From Planctomycetaceae bacterium (GTDB lineage: Bacteria > Planctomycetota > Planctomycetia > Pirellulales > UBA7805), in the NCBI GenBank assembly GCA_902630355.1, contig CACOUL010000007.1, positions 48,265-112,264 of the forward strand: DNA of 64,000 nt. Direction: 5' to 3'. Within the stretch, counting starts at the first letter, position 1; the number at the start of each line of letters is the position of its first letter. The position numbers and the translations under genes were made by a program. Below are positions 21,387 through 31,476 of the stretch, piece by piece. The notes beneath the pieces were generated by a model, which worked only from the letters and a program-made list of their open reading frames with translations, ran no database searches and had not been told where the DNA came from.

Positions 21387-22655
21387 TTATCCGGCCATTG
21401 CGGAATCAAACCGGTGTGTTGCTTTCCGGGATTTCTGAAAGTGAGGCTGCGGTTGCGAAGGTTGGGCCGGCAACTGCTGGAGGATGTACTGGGCTGCCCG
21501 TTCGGAGGCCCCTCCGTGTGCAACCTCACCACGAATCGTTTGCAGCTGGCTCCGGCAACGTTCGTGCGCCTCCTCGTCGGTGAGCCAACGGATGAGATGT
21601 TGGGCGATTTGTGGTGATTTATCGCGACACGACACAAATTCGGGAAAGGGAACGTCCCAGTCACTTTGATCGGAGTCGAGGTGACGCGGGCGATCGGCAA
21701 AAGGTTCATCCGCAAGCATGTTAACGAGCGTAATATACTTGACCCGAAATTGCAGCAGGGGCGAGATTGATTTGATGAGGGCGTAAACCCAACCGGGTAC
21801 CCAGTAAAGAATGACCGTGGGTTTCTGATGGTAAAGCAGTTCTAGCGATACCGATCCAGAGCAGGCCATCGTACAGCGGCTGGCGTGAATCAATTCCCCC
21901 GTGCGGCCCACATGCACTTCGATCGATTGTCCCATTTGCGCGATTAAGGCCCGGGCCCACTCGGCCTGAGAAGGTTTGAATCCTGCCACGGCAAAGCGGG
22001 CGGTCGGAATTGCCTCGCCGACGAGTTGGGCCGCCTTGAGAAACCAGGTCAAGTTGCGCCGCACCTCTTGCGTGCGGGATCCGGGTAAAATAGTGACGAG
22101 AGGACCTTCTTCCTGTTGAAGCCGATCGACAAAGGATTGGTCGAGCGTCTCATCGTGCAACTGGTCGAAATACGGGTGCCCGACGAAGGTCGCATTGCAA
22201 CCCCGGTTGCGAAACCACTCTTCCTCGAACGGAAGCTTGCAAAGCACATGGTCGACCAAGCGGCGCATTTTGTTGACCCGCCACGGTGCCCATGCCCAGA
22301 TTTGTGGTGTGCCATAGTAGAACACCGGAATTCCGTGGGCTTTCGCGCGACGGGCAATCCACCAATTGAATCCCGGGTAGTCGATCAGGACGACCGCGTC
22401 CGGACGGTGGTGTCGAAAGTAACGGTCGGCACGGGAGACGAGTTTCCAGAAAGAGGCGAGGTGGACAAAGACTTGAACGATACCCATCACCGCCAATCGG
22501 GTGAGATCTTCGTGAAGTTGACAGCCGGCCCTCGCCATTCGGGGGCCGCCGTAGCCGACAAACTCGATATCCGGCCTTTCCCGACGCAATCGATCGATAA
22601 GGTTTGCTCCATGCAGATCGCCGCTCGGTTCTCCGACAGAAAAAAAGATTTTCAT
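21387..22655 (-). CDS. lpxB: Lipid-A-disaccharide synthase
   Basis: MKIFFSVGEPSGDLHGANLI, FVGYGGPRMARAGC, DYPGFNWWIARRAK, LPGSRTQEVRR. Confidence 0.92.
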   Translation of the reverse strand: MKIFFSVGEPSGDLHGANLIDRLRRERPDIEFVGYGGPRMARAGCQLHEDLTRLAVMGIVQVFVHLASFWKLVSRADRYFRHHRPDAVVLIDYPGFNWWIARRAKAHGIPVFYYGTPQIWAWAPWRVNKMRRLVDHVLCKLPFEEEWFRNRGCNATFVGHPYFDQLHDETLDQSFVDRLQQEEGPLVTILPGSRTQEVRRNLTWFLKAAQLVGEAIPTARFAVAGFKPSQAEWARALIAQMGQSIEVHVGRTGELIHASRCTMACSGSVSLELLYHQKPTVILYWVPGWVYALIKSISPLLQFRVKYITLVNMLADEPFADRPRHLDSDQSDWDVPFPEFVSCRDKSPQIAQHLIRWLTDEEAHERCRSQLQTIRGEVAHGGASERAAQYILQQLPAQPSQPQPHFQKSRKATHRFDSAMAG

Positions 22656-22865
22656 GTCACTGCCATTTTCACGAAACGTTCAGAGTAATCTCCCCCGGCG
22701 GATGGAAGAGAGCCAAGTATGGCAAAACCGATCGGAACGACAAAGAGCATCTTCGCATTCTCCCGGAGCGCAAGAATCGAAGCAGGGGAAACCTGCGATC
22801 GGTCAAAAAAACGCTGCCCGGCACCATGAAAGAAGGACACGATGCCCAGTGACCGGATGATTGAC

Positions 22866-23777
22866 TCACTTGGGCTGTTTCGAGTTTCGGTACCTGTCGG
22901 TCGAGGGCCGCTTGGGGGCCGCGGTTTTGGCTTTACTTTTCTCGAGCCGACGAGAACTCTTTTCGATTAACGATTCACTGGTTTGTGTCTGTAACTGGAC
23001 GTCCAATCTGCCGCTTTCTAACTCGGTGGTTGTTTTTGCCCCGTGTTCCCGTAGTAATTTTTCGATTTCTTGCATCGCTGCAAGTTCTAGTCGTTGTCTC
23101 TGTTCGTCGCTCGCCCCCCGGCTTCGCTTGACGCGATGCGCTAGCAACGTGGTCTTACCGACTGCCAGATCGAGTGGGGTTTGCTGTAATCCGTCCAAAA
23201 TATTGGGATCGGCACTTTTTTGAAGTAACAATTGGAGGAACGGAAGTTGGCTGCGACTTACCGCAACGTGAAGCGGTCGAGGCCCACTTTCATCGGCCGG
23301 AACTGCTGCTCCGTTCACGTCAGCACCCAAACTGATCAGTAGCTCTCCCATGGCAACGCGACCCTGAAATGCAGCGAGGTGGAGTGGAGGCAGCCCTCCT
23401 TCAATCGGCGCATTCGGATCCAAGCCACCATTGATCAAGAGTTGCGCTTCGTCAGCGTCATCGTGTTCGATGGCCGAGGCGAGCGATAATTGGCGTGAAA
23501 GTGCGTTGGCCGGAAGATCGAAAAGGTCTTGCTCCGGCGGTTTTTCACATCCGATACACCCGAACAGGGCAGTCGCACACAGTATCGCGATCAAGCGTGA
23601 GAGAGTGGAGTCGGTTTGAGACACGGGGATGTTGAGGGATGAAGGTAAAGACAGTGCGTTGGAAAAGGGGCGTTGCAAGCGGTTATTATGCGGTGAGCGG
23701 ACACAAGATGCCATTGGTCGTCTCATCCGTGTATTTCTTCGTATATTTCTCGATCCATCTGTGAGGATTCTCGCCAT
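22866..23777 (-). CDS. Ankyrin-repeat protein with lipoprotein-like N-terminus
   Basis: Ankyrin repeats (PPLHLAAFQGRVAMGELLISLGADVNG..., RPLHVAVSRSQLPFLQLLLQKSADPNI) after CIGCEKPP; true start is probably internal. Confidence 0.75.
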   Translation of the reverse strand: MARILTDGSRNIRRNTRMRRPMASCVRSPHNNRLQRPFSNALSLPSSLNIPVSQTDSTLSRLIAILCATALFGCIGCEKPPEQDLFDLPANALSRQLSLASAIEHDDADEAQLLINGGLDPNAPIEGGLPPLHLAAFQGRVAMGELLISLGADVNGAAVPADESGPRPLHVAVSRSQLPFLQLLLQKSADPNILDGLQQTPLDLAVGKTTLLAHRVKRSRGASDEQRQRLELAAMQEIEKLLREHGAKTTTELESGRLDVQLQTQTSESLIEKSSRRLEKSKAKTAAPKRPSTDRYRNSKQPK

Positions 23778-24087
23778 GGAGCGAAAACGGTTCGAGTGGA
23801 CAAATAGGCATCGATCGACTGCAGCGGTTTATCCACTGCTCGATAGGCTCTCTGGCAGCTTGCCCCGATTTGGCGGCTTTTTTTCTTTCGCTGGGCGGGT
23901 TCTAAGTGAAATCTATTCTTTCCCTATTTTATCCTATTTTCCCACTTCCCGTCTCGGGTGCGATCTGATCTTGTCGGGTCGATTTTCCGCTGCTACCATC
24001 CCGCCGCATTTTTCGGAGTCTGAGTCGTTGGGCGTTTGGCGTGCTTGTCCTTACTCCTCACCGGCCCGGGATCACATCGCAGTGGGT

Positions 24088-25167
24088 ATGCATTTGAAAG
24101 CAAATTGCATTGATCATCGTTTCTCGCTGAAGGTTTCCGTGCGGACGCTGCTGCTTGTCGCGTTTGCTATGGGGCTTACGGGCTGTTCGCGCGATGGCAG
24201 CCTGACCAATCCCTTTGCTTTTTCGCAGGCGAATCGTGACGATCGCGTACCCTCCGGCTCGCCGGCTCAGCAGGTTGCGCAATTGGAGCAGTGGCGACGA
24301 GAATCCGAGCTTGAGGTGAAGCAACTTCGCCAAAGCGTTGCCAGTTTGACGGAAAAGAATCAGCTGCTGCAAACTCAAATGACCAATGCGCAGCGGCATG
24401 CTCAGTTACAGGATCAGCATCTGAAGAGCGTGAGTGATCGTTTGACTTCCACAACGACAGAACTGGCTCGAACTCAGGTTCAAAATCAGGGGAGTTCGCA
24501 GGATGCGGCCTCTTTAAATAAATTAAATCAAGAGAAAGAGCGACAGTTGGCCGCTGCTCGACAGAGCGTTCAAAAGCTTCAGCAGCAAGTTCAGGAATCG
24601 AACGAGCAACTGCAGGCTGTTCAGTCTCAGCTCGCCCAGAGTGAGTCGCGGGCCCAGGAAGCACAACGTTCGGTTGAGCACCTCACGGCTTCGAATCGGC
24701 AAAGAGGAGGGGCTACGATTCGTCCCAATCAAAATCTGAAAATCGTCACTTTGCCCACCGATCAGGCAACAATCGAGCGAGATGGTAGCGTGATTCGCGT
24801 CCGATTGCTCTCCGAGGTGTTTTTCAATCCGAATACGGCGCAGATCCGCACCGGCTCAACAGCGGTCCTTGAGCAATTGGGAGAGGTCCTCGCGCGGGCA
24901 TACCCGAATCAACGAGTCGGTGTCGAGGGTCATTCCGCTCCCGTAAAGGCGGACGACGGCACGTGGCGCAACGAACACCACTTCTCTTCGGCCCAGGCGA
25001 TGGCGGTCTACGAATTTTTTCTCACCCAATCGGTTTTCCGCAGCGATCAGATGTTTATCGTGGGACACGGCGCAAATCATCCCGTTTATTCATCTGCCAC
25101 CGATGCGGGACGACGCGGTAACGATCGGGTGGAAATTGTGATCTATCCGGATGCGATCGGCAGCTAG
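24088..25167 (+). CDS. OmpA-family lipoprotein with coiled-coil region
   Basis: Lipobox-like MGLTGCSRDG, long Q/E-rich coiled coil, C-terminal OmpA-like VGVEGHSAPVKAD...GHGANHPV...RRGNDRVEIVIY; start chosen at 24088. Confidence 0.78.
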   Translation: MHLKANCIDHRFSLKVSVRTLLLVAFAMGLTGCSRDGSLTNPFAFSQANRDDRVPSGSPAQQVAQLEQWRRESELEVKQLRQSVASLTEKNQLLQTQMTNAQRHAQLQDQHLKSVSDRLTSTTTELARTQVQNQGSSQDAASLNKLNQEKERQLAAARQSVQKLQQQVQESNEQLQAVQSQLAQSESRAQEAQRSVEHLTASNRQRGGATIRPNQNLKIVTLPTDQATIERDGSVIRVRLLSEVFFNPNTAQIRTGSTAVLEQLGEVLARAYPNQRVGVEGHSAPVKADDGTWRNEHHFSSAQAMAVYEFFLTQSVFRSDQMFIVGHGANHPVYSSATDAGRRGNDRVEIVIYPDAIGS

Positions 25168-25272
25168 TCGACTCACTCTCGCATCGTGCTGGCCCGCTCT
25201 GACTGGCATGTGTCATCGTGGTATCCTACATTACGTCCTGAGCGGGACGACCGTCTTTCAAGCGGGTATCAG

Positions 25273-25887
25273 ATGATTGCAATAATCGATTATCAAATGG
25301 GTAATCTTCGCAGCGTACAACGTGCGGTTGAGCGTGCGGGTTACGAAGGGATTGTGACCGATGATCCGCACGCGCTCGATCGAGCAGAGAAGATTATTTT
25401 GCCTGGTGTAGGCGCCTTTGCCGATGCCATGCAACAGTTGGACGAGCGCAATCTGATTGAACCGATTCAGGCGGCTGCCAAGGAAGGAAAGCCTCTTTTG
25501 GGCATCTGTCTCGGCTTGCAGCTCTTGTTTGACACGAGCCACGAAAACGGCTGTCATCGGGGTTTGGCGATCGTTGCAGGCGAAGTGGTTCCCTTCGAAG
25601 GTTTACCGCCGAGTTACAAGATTCCGCATATGGGTTGGAATCAGTTGGAAACCGTAAAACCCTCACCGCTGTTGGAAGGCATCCCCCACGGTGCAAACTT
25701 TTACTTTGTGCATTCGTATTATGTCGTTCCGGAAGACACCGACATCGTGGTCACGAGAACCGACTACCATCGCCCCTTTGTTTCGATGATCGGCAGCAAG
25801 AACATCTTCGCTACGCAATTCCATCCCGAAAAGAGTCAGCAGCTCGGGTTGCAGATGCTTTGCAACTTCGCGCGGCTCAAATCTTAG
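25273..25887 (+). CDS. hisH: Imidazole glycerol phosphate synthase subunit HisH
   Basis: MIAIIDYQMGNLRSVQ, GICLGLQLLF, FATQFHPEKSQ. Confidence 0.94.
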   Translation: MIAIIDYQMGNLRSVQRAVERAGYEGIVTDDPHALDRAEKIILPGVGAFADAMQQLDERNLIEPIQAAAKEGKPLLGICLGLQLLFDTSHENGCHRGLAIVAGEVVPFEGLPPSYKIPHMGWNQLETVKPSPLLEGIPHGANFYFVHSYYVVPEDTDIVVTRTDYHRPFVSMIGSKNIFATQFHPEKSQQLGLQMLCNFARLKS

Positions 25888-26029
25888 TGTCTCGAAGACT
25901 TTATCGGTGAGCGCGTCGCTCGGGGCCGACTTGAAGGTTGGGGGTTTCTGTGGGATATTTACGGTGAACCGAGTGGGTGGCGATCCAGATGAGGGGATTG
26001 CCGTTTTGAATGTACAGTGAGGGTGCGCT

Positions 26030-26770
26030 GTGGCAGAGCGGTTTGAAGTTTGGCCCGCAATTGATCTTCGTGGAGGTCGTTGTGTGAGGCTGGTGCAGGG
26101 CGACTATCAGCAAGAAACCGTCTACGGAGAAGACCCAGTCGCGGTCGCACAGCGTTGGCAGGATGGGGGGGCAGGTTTCTTACACATCGTCGATCTCGAC
26201 GGTGCCCGCAGCGGGCAGCCGGTGAATCGAGAGGCGATCAAAGCGATTGCCGAGGCAACACAACTCACGCTTCAGGTGGGTGGTGGAATCCGCGATGAGG
26301 CGAGAGTTCAGGACCTCATCGCCTTGGGTGTGTCGCGGTTGGTGCTCGGAACCCAGGCAATCAAGCAACCGGAGTGGTTTAAGACGATGTGCGAGCGATA
26401 CCCCGGGCAGCTGGTTCTGGGTATCGATGCCCGCGATGGATTTGCCGCCACCGACGGGTGGCTCGATCTGAGTCAGTGCCGTGCAACCGAGTTGGCCAGT
26501 ACGTTTGTTGATGCGCCTTTGGCGGCGGTGGTCTACACGGATATTGCGACCGACGGCATGCTCAGTGGACCCAACTTTACGGCCTTACGGCAATTGCGGG
26601 ACATTGTCACAGTCCCTTTGATTGCATCGGGAGGCATCCATTCGGTGGAAGATATCCAGCGGCTGGTAGAGCTACCGGTCGATGGGTGTATCGTGGGGAA
26701 GGCGTTGTACGAGGGACGTCTCTCAATCGAGGAGGCCTTGGGGGCCGCACAAATTGGTTTGAGTGAATAA
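26030..26770 (+). CDS. hisA: Phosphoribosylformimino-5-aminoimidazole carboxamide ribotide isomerase HisA
   Basis: WPAIDLRGGRCVRLVQGDY, VGGGIRDEA, YTDIATDGMLSGPN. Confidence 0.94.
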   Translation: MAERFEVWPAIDLRGGRCVRLVQGDYQQETVYGEDPVAVAQRWQDGGAGFLHIVDLDGARSGQPVNREAIKAIAEATQLTLQVGGGIRDEARVQDLIALGVSRLVLGTQAIKQPEWFKTMCERYPGQLVLGIDARDGFAATDGWLDLSQCRATELASTFVDAPLAAVVYTDIATDGMLSGPNFTALRQLRDIVTVPLIASGGIHSVEDIQRLVELPVDGCIVGKALYEGRLSIEEALGAAQIGLSE

Positions 26771-26827
26771 ATGATTTTGCCGGAATAATGACGGCAAGCA
26801 TCGGGATTTACATTAAGGATTTTGAAA

Positions 26828-28924
26828 ATGGCGAAACAGAACGTTCAAAATATTCGCAACATTGCCTTGGTAGGTCACGGTTCCTCGGGCAAGACAACTC
26901 TCGCGGACAAGTTTCTTACTTTTACGGGTGCCGTAAATGCGAATCCGAGTGTCGATGACGGCACAAGCATTTGCGACTTTGATGAGGAGGAAAAGCATCA
27001 TCAGCATACGATTGAAGCAACACTGACTCATTTTCAGCACGGCGGTAAGAAATTTCACGTGGTCGACACGCCGGGATACCCTGATTTGATCGGTCAGGTC
27101 ATCGGTAGTTTGCGCGGGGTCGATACGGCAGCCATCGTGGTCGATGCGACCGGCGGCATCAAAGTGAATACGCGTCGAGTCTTTCATGAGGCTGCGGCCG
27201 CCGGTGTGGGCCGCGTGCTGATCATCAACAAGATGGATGCCGAAAATATTGACTTCCCAGGGCTTCTCGCAAATATCAAGGAACTCTTTGGGGTTGCCTG
27301 TGTTCCGCTCAACGTCCCGGTCGGGAGTGGTGAAGATTTCAAAGGTGTGGTTTCCACGCTCGATGTTCCTGAGAATACGGATGGAGCTTTAATCGACCCC
27401 GGCGATATCCACGAAGGGTTGATCGAATCGATTATCGAAGTCGATGAGGCAGTCATGGAGCGCTATTTCGAGGGGACCGAACCTTCGGAGGAGGAGTTGG
27501 CACGGTTGATGTCTCAGGCGATCGCAACCGGTAGTCTGATCCCCATTCTTTGCGTCTCGGGAAAAACGGAGGTGGGGTTCGGAGAATTGCTCGACGGTTT
27601 GGCCCTGTGCGGGTTATCTCCCGACCTGGTGTCACGAAAAATAGAAGGCGAGGGAGATGCGCAAAAAGAGATACAAGCGGATGCGTCGGAGCCTCTGGTC
27701 GCTCAGGTTTTTCGAACGCGGATCGACCCCTTCGTCCAGAAGCTTAGCTTCGTGCGAGTTTACTCCGGCACCATCAGTAAGGATTCCCAGGTGCCGAGTC
27801 CCGATGTTCGTAAGGGAATCAAAATAGGGCCGCTCCTGCAGGTTCAAGCGAGTGAAACGGCACCGGTCGACACGGCAGGGCCGGGCGATATTGTGGCCAT
27901 TGCAAAGATTGATGAATTGCACACCGGCACATCTCTCGGTGAAGCGGCGATGCCACCCATTCAATTCCCCATGCCGATGGTCGGCCTCGCCGTCACACCC
28001 AAAAGTCGCGGCGATGAGACCAAGCTATCGACGGCGCTGCACAAAATTACGGAAGAAGATTCCACGATTCGCTTGGATCATGACCCGGAGACAAAGGAAC
28101 TCGTACTCAATGGTATGAGCGAATTGCATTTAACGTTGATTCAGGAACGCCTGAAGCGACGCGACAAAGTAGAAGTGGATACGAAAGAACCGAAAATTCC
28201 CTATCGCGAGACCATTCAGAATAATGCGGAGGGGAGTTATCGGCATAAAAAGCAATCGGGCGGCTCCGGCCAATTCGGTGAGGTTCACATTCGCATGCTT
28301 CCATTTCCACATGGAACCAATCCAGATGACTTTGCAACCAAAGATCGATTTGCTTCGATGAAAACCTTCCACTACCACAAGGACAGTAATTTTCTTTGGG
28401 TCGATTCGGTTGTCGGTGGATCGATCCCCGGCAACTTTATGCCCGCAGTGGAGAAGGGGTTCTTGGAGCGCATCGGTCGTGGTGTGATTGCGGGTTATAA
28501 AGTGCAGGATGTTTGCGTGGAGGTGCACTACGGAAAAGATCACCCTGTCGATAGTTCGGAACAGGCGTTCAAAATGGCGTCTTCCATGGTTTTCCGTGAG
28601 GTTTTCGAAAAAGCGAAACCTGCGTTGCTCGAACCGATCGTGACGATTCAGGTAACGATTCCGGGAGAAAAACTGGGTGACATCAACAGCGACCTTTCCG
28701 GAAGGCGGGGTAGGGTGCATGGCATGGAGAGTGCAGGAGGCGATCTTCAAACCGTGACGGCCGAGGTGCCATTGGCGGAGGTATCCACCTATGCTCGCGC
28801 ACTCTCAAGTATGACCGGAGGGCAGGGGAGCTACACCCTTGAGTTCTCGCACTACGAGGCGGTGCCGGGCAACGTTCAGCAAGAAATTGTCACCCAGAGT
28901 AAAGTTACCGAAGACGACGCCTGA
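26828..28924 (+). CDS. Elongation factor G-like GTPase (divergent EF-G paralogue)
   Basis: EF-G architecture with P-loop GHGSSGKTTL, DTPGYPD, NKMD; EF-G domain IV/V signatures. Confidence 0.85.
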   Translation: MAKQNVQNIRNIALVGHGSSGKTTLADKFLTFTGAVNANPSVDDGTSICDFDEEEKHHQHTIEATLTHFQHGGKKFHVVDTPGYPDLIGQVIGSLRGVDTAAIVVDATGGIKVNTRRVFHEAAAAGVGRVLIINKMDAENIDFPGLLANIKELFGVACVPLNVPVGSGEDFKGVVSTLDVPENTDGALIDPGDIHEGLIESIIEVDEAVMERYFEGTEPSEEELARLMSQAIATGSLIPILCVSGKTEVGFGELLDGLALCGLSPDLVSRKIEGEGDAQKEIQADASEPLVAQVFRTRIDPFVQKLSFVRVYSGTISKDSQVPSPDVRKGIKIGPLLQVQASETAPVDTAGPGDIVAIAKIDELHTGTSLGEAAMPPIQFPMPMVGLAVTPKSRGDETKLSTALHKITEEDSTIRLDHDPETKELVLNGMSELHLTLIQERLKRRDKVEVDTKEPKIPYRETIQNNAEGSYRHKKQSGGSGQFGEVHIRMLPFPHGTNPDDFATKDRFASMKTFHYHKDSNFLWVDSVVGGSIPGNFMPAVEKGFLERIGRGVIAGYKVQDVCVEVHYGKDHPVDSSEQAFKMASSMVFREVFEKAKPALLEPIVTIQVTIPGEKLGDINSDLSGRRGRVHGMESAGGDLQTVTAEVPLAEVSTYARALSSMTGGQGSYTLEFSHYEAVPGNVQQEIVTQSKVTEDDA

Positions 28925-28942
28925 GTCGCGGTGCAGTGTCTG

Positions 28943-28981
28943 CTAGCACGCTAGCGGTCCGTTATGACCGCTTTGTGCTAG
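28943..28981. other. Compound hairpin after the EF-G-like gene
   Basis: CTAGCAC-gct-AGCGGTC-cgttat-GACCGCT-tt-GTGCTAG, two perfect 7-bp stems. Confidence 0.6.
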
Positions 28982-29280
28982 TTCCACTGAACTCACCGTT
29001 CGAGGAGTGCCGAAGAACATGAGCAGAAAGTTGATTTTATGGCACAGCGACCGTAGGATGACGGGAGAGTGTTCGATCGCTTCGGCTCTGCTTTTGGGGA
29101 GTTGGTGATGAGACAGCGAGCAGCAGATTTTCGACAGGCTCTCTATGCCTTTTGTCGCTGTACGGGTCCGGTTTAGTACCGGACACAATCCCGCATCTCT
29201 TTCCCCAGAACTCATGCACGGTGGCAACCAGATGATGGTGGCCGCGTGGATCTTCACCTACTCAACACAACGGACAAGCC

Positions 29281-30246
29281 ATGGCTTCCGATTTTCGTCT
29301 TAAAGAACAGTTACCAAAATTAACCGATCGCATCGTGAAAACCTATTCGGATGTGGGGACGATTAATCATCTCGGGCACAGCCCACTGCCGAGTTACGAT
29401 GTCGTCATCGACGTGGCCGAATCGATCAAAGAAATCATCTACCCGGGTTATCGTCGTCGCGAAGGGTTGCATCTGGGGAACATTACCTATCATGTAGGAG
29501 ACCTGATCGATGGTTTGCATGATAAGTTAACTCAACAAATTGCCAGGGCTTTACGCCATGACGCAGGCGCTACCCACGAACTGGAGCACGAGACCGATTT
29601 CGAGGCCCTGGCACAAACAATGACCATTCAGTTTCTGGAGCGGATTCCGGACCTCCGCAAGATGCTGGCAACCGATGTCGACGCTGCCCTGGCCGGTGAC
29701 CCGTCGGTCAAGGGCGTCGATGAGGTCATTTTTTGCTATCCGGGACTTGAGGCAGTCACGATTTATCGAGTCGCACATGAACTGTATCGACTCAATGTCC
29801 CCTTCATTCCAAGGATGCTTACCGAATGGGCCCATCGTGAAACCGGGATCGATATTCACCCGGGAGCGCAGATCCAAGATCACTTCTTTATCGACCACGG
29901 AACCGGCGTGGTGATCGGCCAGACGTGCGAAATTGGCCGTCACGTCAAAGTCTATCAAGGCGTGACGCTTGGTGCCCTGAGTTTTCAGACAGATGAGTCG
30001 GGCGGTCTTGTTCGTGGAGATGAAGTGAAGCGTCATCCAACGATTGAAGATCGTGTGGTGATCTATGCGAATGCCACCGTTCTCGGTGGTAAGACGGTGG
30101 TCGGTCACGATTCGGTGATCGGATCGAGTGTCTGGATCACTCGATCGGTTCAACCGCGGACTACCGTAGTGCTAGAGAAACCGAAACTCCGCGAGCGGAG
30201 TGAACAGGACGACGATCTGGTTGCAGAGGCAAACTACCAGATCTAA
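29281..30246 (+). CDS. cysE: Serine O-acetyltransferase
   Basis: [31 protein letters not shown] hexapeptide repeats, VTLGALS. Confidence 0.88.
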   Translation: MASDFRLKEQLPKLTDRIVKTYSDVGTINHLGHSPLPSYDVVIDVAESIKEIIYPGYRRREGLHLGNITYHVGDLIDGLHDKLTQQIARALRHDAGATHELEHETDFEALAQTMTIQFLERIPDLRKMLATDVDAALAGDPSVKGVDEVIFCYPGLEAVTIYRVAHELYRLNVPFIPRMLTEWAHRETGIDIHPGAQIQDHFFIDHGTGVVIGQTCEIGRHVKVYQGVTLGALSFQTDESGGLVRGDEVKRHPTIEDRVVIYANATVLGGKTVVGHDSVIGSSVWITRSVQPRTTVVLEKPKLRERSEQDDDLVAEANYQI

Positions 30247-30536
30247 AAATGATTTGTCCGCTGCAGAGAGTTGGCTCGCTCGAAGAGGTGGCGAAACGTA
30301 TAAAGCTCCCCTTCGAGTTGTCTGGCCATGTGCGATAGGTTCGCTTTGTAAAAGACCGTCTCAATTTCGGGCGAGGTGTTTTGTTTTCCGTCCACAGTCG
30401 ATCCGCCTTCATTTCCTTCGCACGGTGGCGTATGAGTTTTGCTAAGAAGGGGCTCAACGACGGTGAGCGGACACTCGGAGGGATGGTCGAAGTTGATCAG
30501 CCCGACAAGTCGTGAAACAATCTTGGCTTGGCTCAA
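30243..30536 (-). CDS. Small protein of unknown function (97 aa)
   Basis: TTG start preceded by AAGGGAG at suitable spacing; 22 bp downstream of the FHA-like gene, same strand. Confidence 0.45.
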   Translation of the reverse strand: MSQAKIVSRLVGLINFDHPSECPLTVVEPLLSKTHTPPCEGNEGGSTVDGKQNTSPEIETVFYKANLSHMARQLEGELYTFRHLFERANSLQRTNHF

Positions 30537-30557
30537 GTGAGACTCCCTTGAAGAAGG

Positions 30558-31391
30558 TTACAGGCAAATGTGCTGCCATGCCGGGGGCAAGTGCCCGGGG
30601 TCTGGAAGCCCGACTGAGAGTTTGAGTTCTTCCGGCAGTGGGCGAGAGTTATGCTCGGCGTTCGTCGCTGTGATGGTCGTCGCTGTGGTGGACATCTCCC
30701 GTGCATGGCTCGGTGAGATGGTTTCCGATTGTATTGTGCCAACCGCTGCATGCTCGTGGCCGATCGCGGCCAGCAAGCGGCTCGCCTGCTCGATCAGTTG
30801 GCTGCCACTCTCCGCTGCGATCGACATCGTTCTTGACTGACGAGGTGCCGTACTGGGTGTCACGTGAATTGTCAGAGATAAGGGGCCAGCATGTACGTGG
30901 GCAGATGTTTCTATCCGCTGTCGCTGGGTCGGCTGTCGATCGACAAAAAGATCGGGTCCTCCGCCAAGGTGGCGTAAAACGATGCTGTGCGATTCAATCA
31001 GGAGAAACGCATACATCGGCGGAAAATGCATCGGGTCGAGTAAAAGATCGCATTCAGGGTCGCTTCCCAGGAACAGCGAGTTGTTCTCGAAGTTGATCTG
31101 CGGATTTTTTTTTGCGCCGGAAGCGATGTCAATTTGCAGTGATGCTGAACCTGCGACTGCAGTGAAATGTGTGGAGCGGTTGGCAGCGAGAACGGATTCC
31201 ATACCTGAAGTACCTGCAACGTCCCGAGAAGGCTTCCAAACCGACACAACGACCGCTCGCCTGTGTGGAATGATCGACAAAAGGTCGCCATGGACTGACC
31301 TCGATTCCTGCTTTGGTCGCGAAAAAAAAAGGCTGCGTTCCAGTGGAATGAGTTGGAAAAGATGGTCCGGTGGCAGGGGTCGCAATGCCAC
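30558..31391 (-). CDS. FHA-domain-like protein with Ala/Ser/Thr-rich C-terminus
   Basis: NNSLFLGSDPECDLLLDP...YAFLLIESHSIVLRHLGGGPDLFVDRQP resembles an FHA core; lies downstream of atpC; start uncertain. Confidence 0.5.
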   Translation of the reverse strand: MALRPLPPDHLFQLIPLERSLFFSRPKQESRSVHGDLLSIIPHRRAVVVSVWKPSRDVAGTSGMESVLAANRSTHFTAVAGSASLQIDIASGAKKNPQINFENNSLFLGSDPECDLLLDPMHFPPMYAFLLIESHSIVLRHLGGGPDLFVDRQPTQRQRIETSAHVHAGPLSLTIHVTPSTAPRQSRTMSIAAESGSQLIEQASRLLAAIGHEHAAVGTIQSETISPSHAREMSTTATTITATNAEHNSRPLPEELKLSVGLPDPGHLPPAWQHICL

Positions 31392-31476
31392 GGATCAGAC
31401 GGATCGGGTTAGTTGGACTGGGCGGGAAGAACAACCGAATGTTCCGGTTGTGCCTGCCGATTGCACGTTCTGCAAT

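Noticed and set aside
23629-24087. N-terminal 153 codons of the OmpA-like ORF
   Set aside because: No signal until the lipoprotein-like start at 24088; the extension overlaps the ankyrin gene's 5' region.
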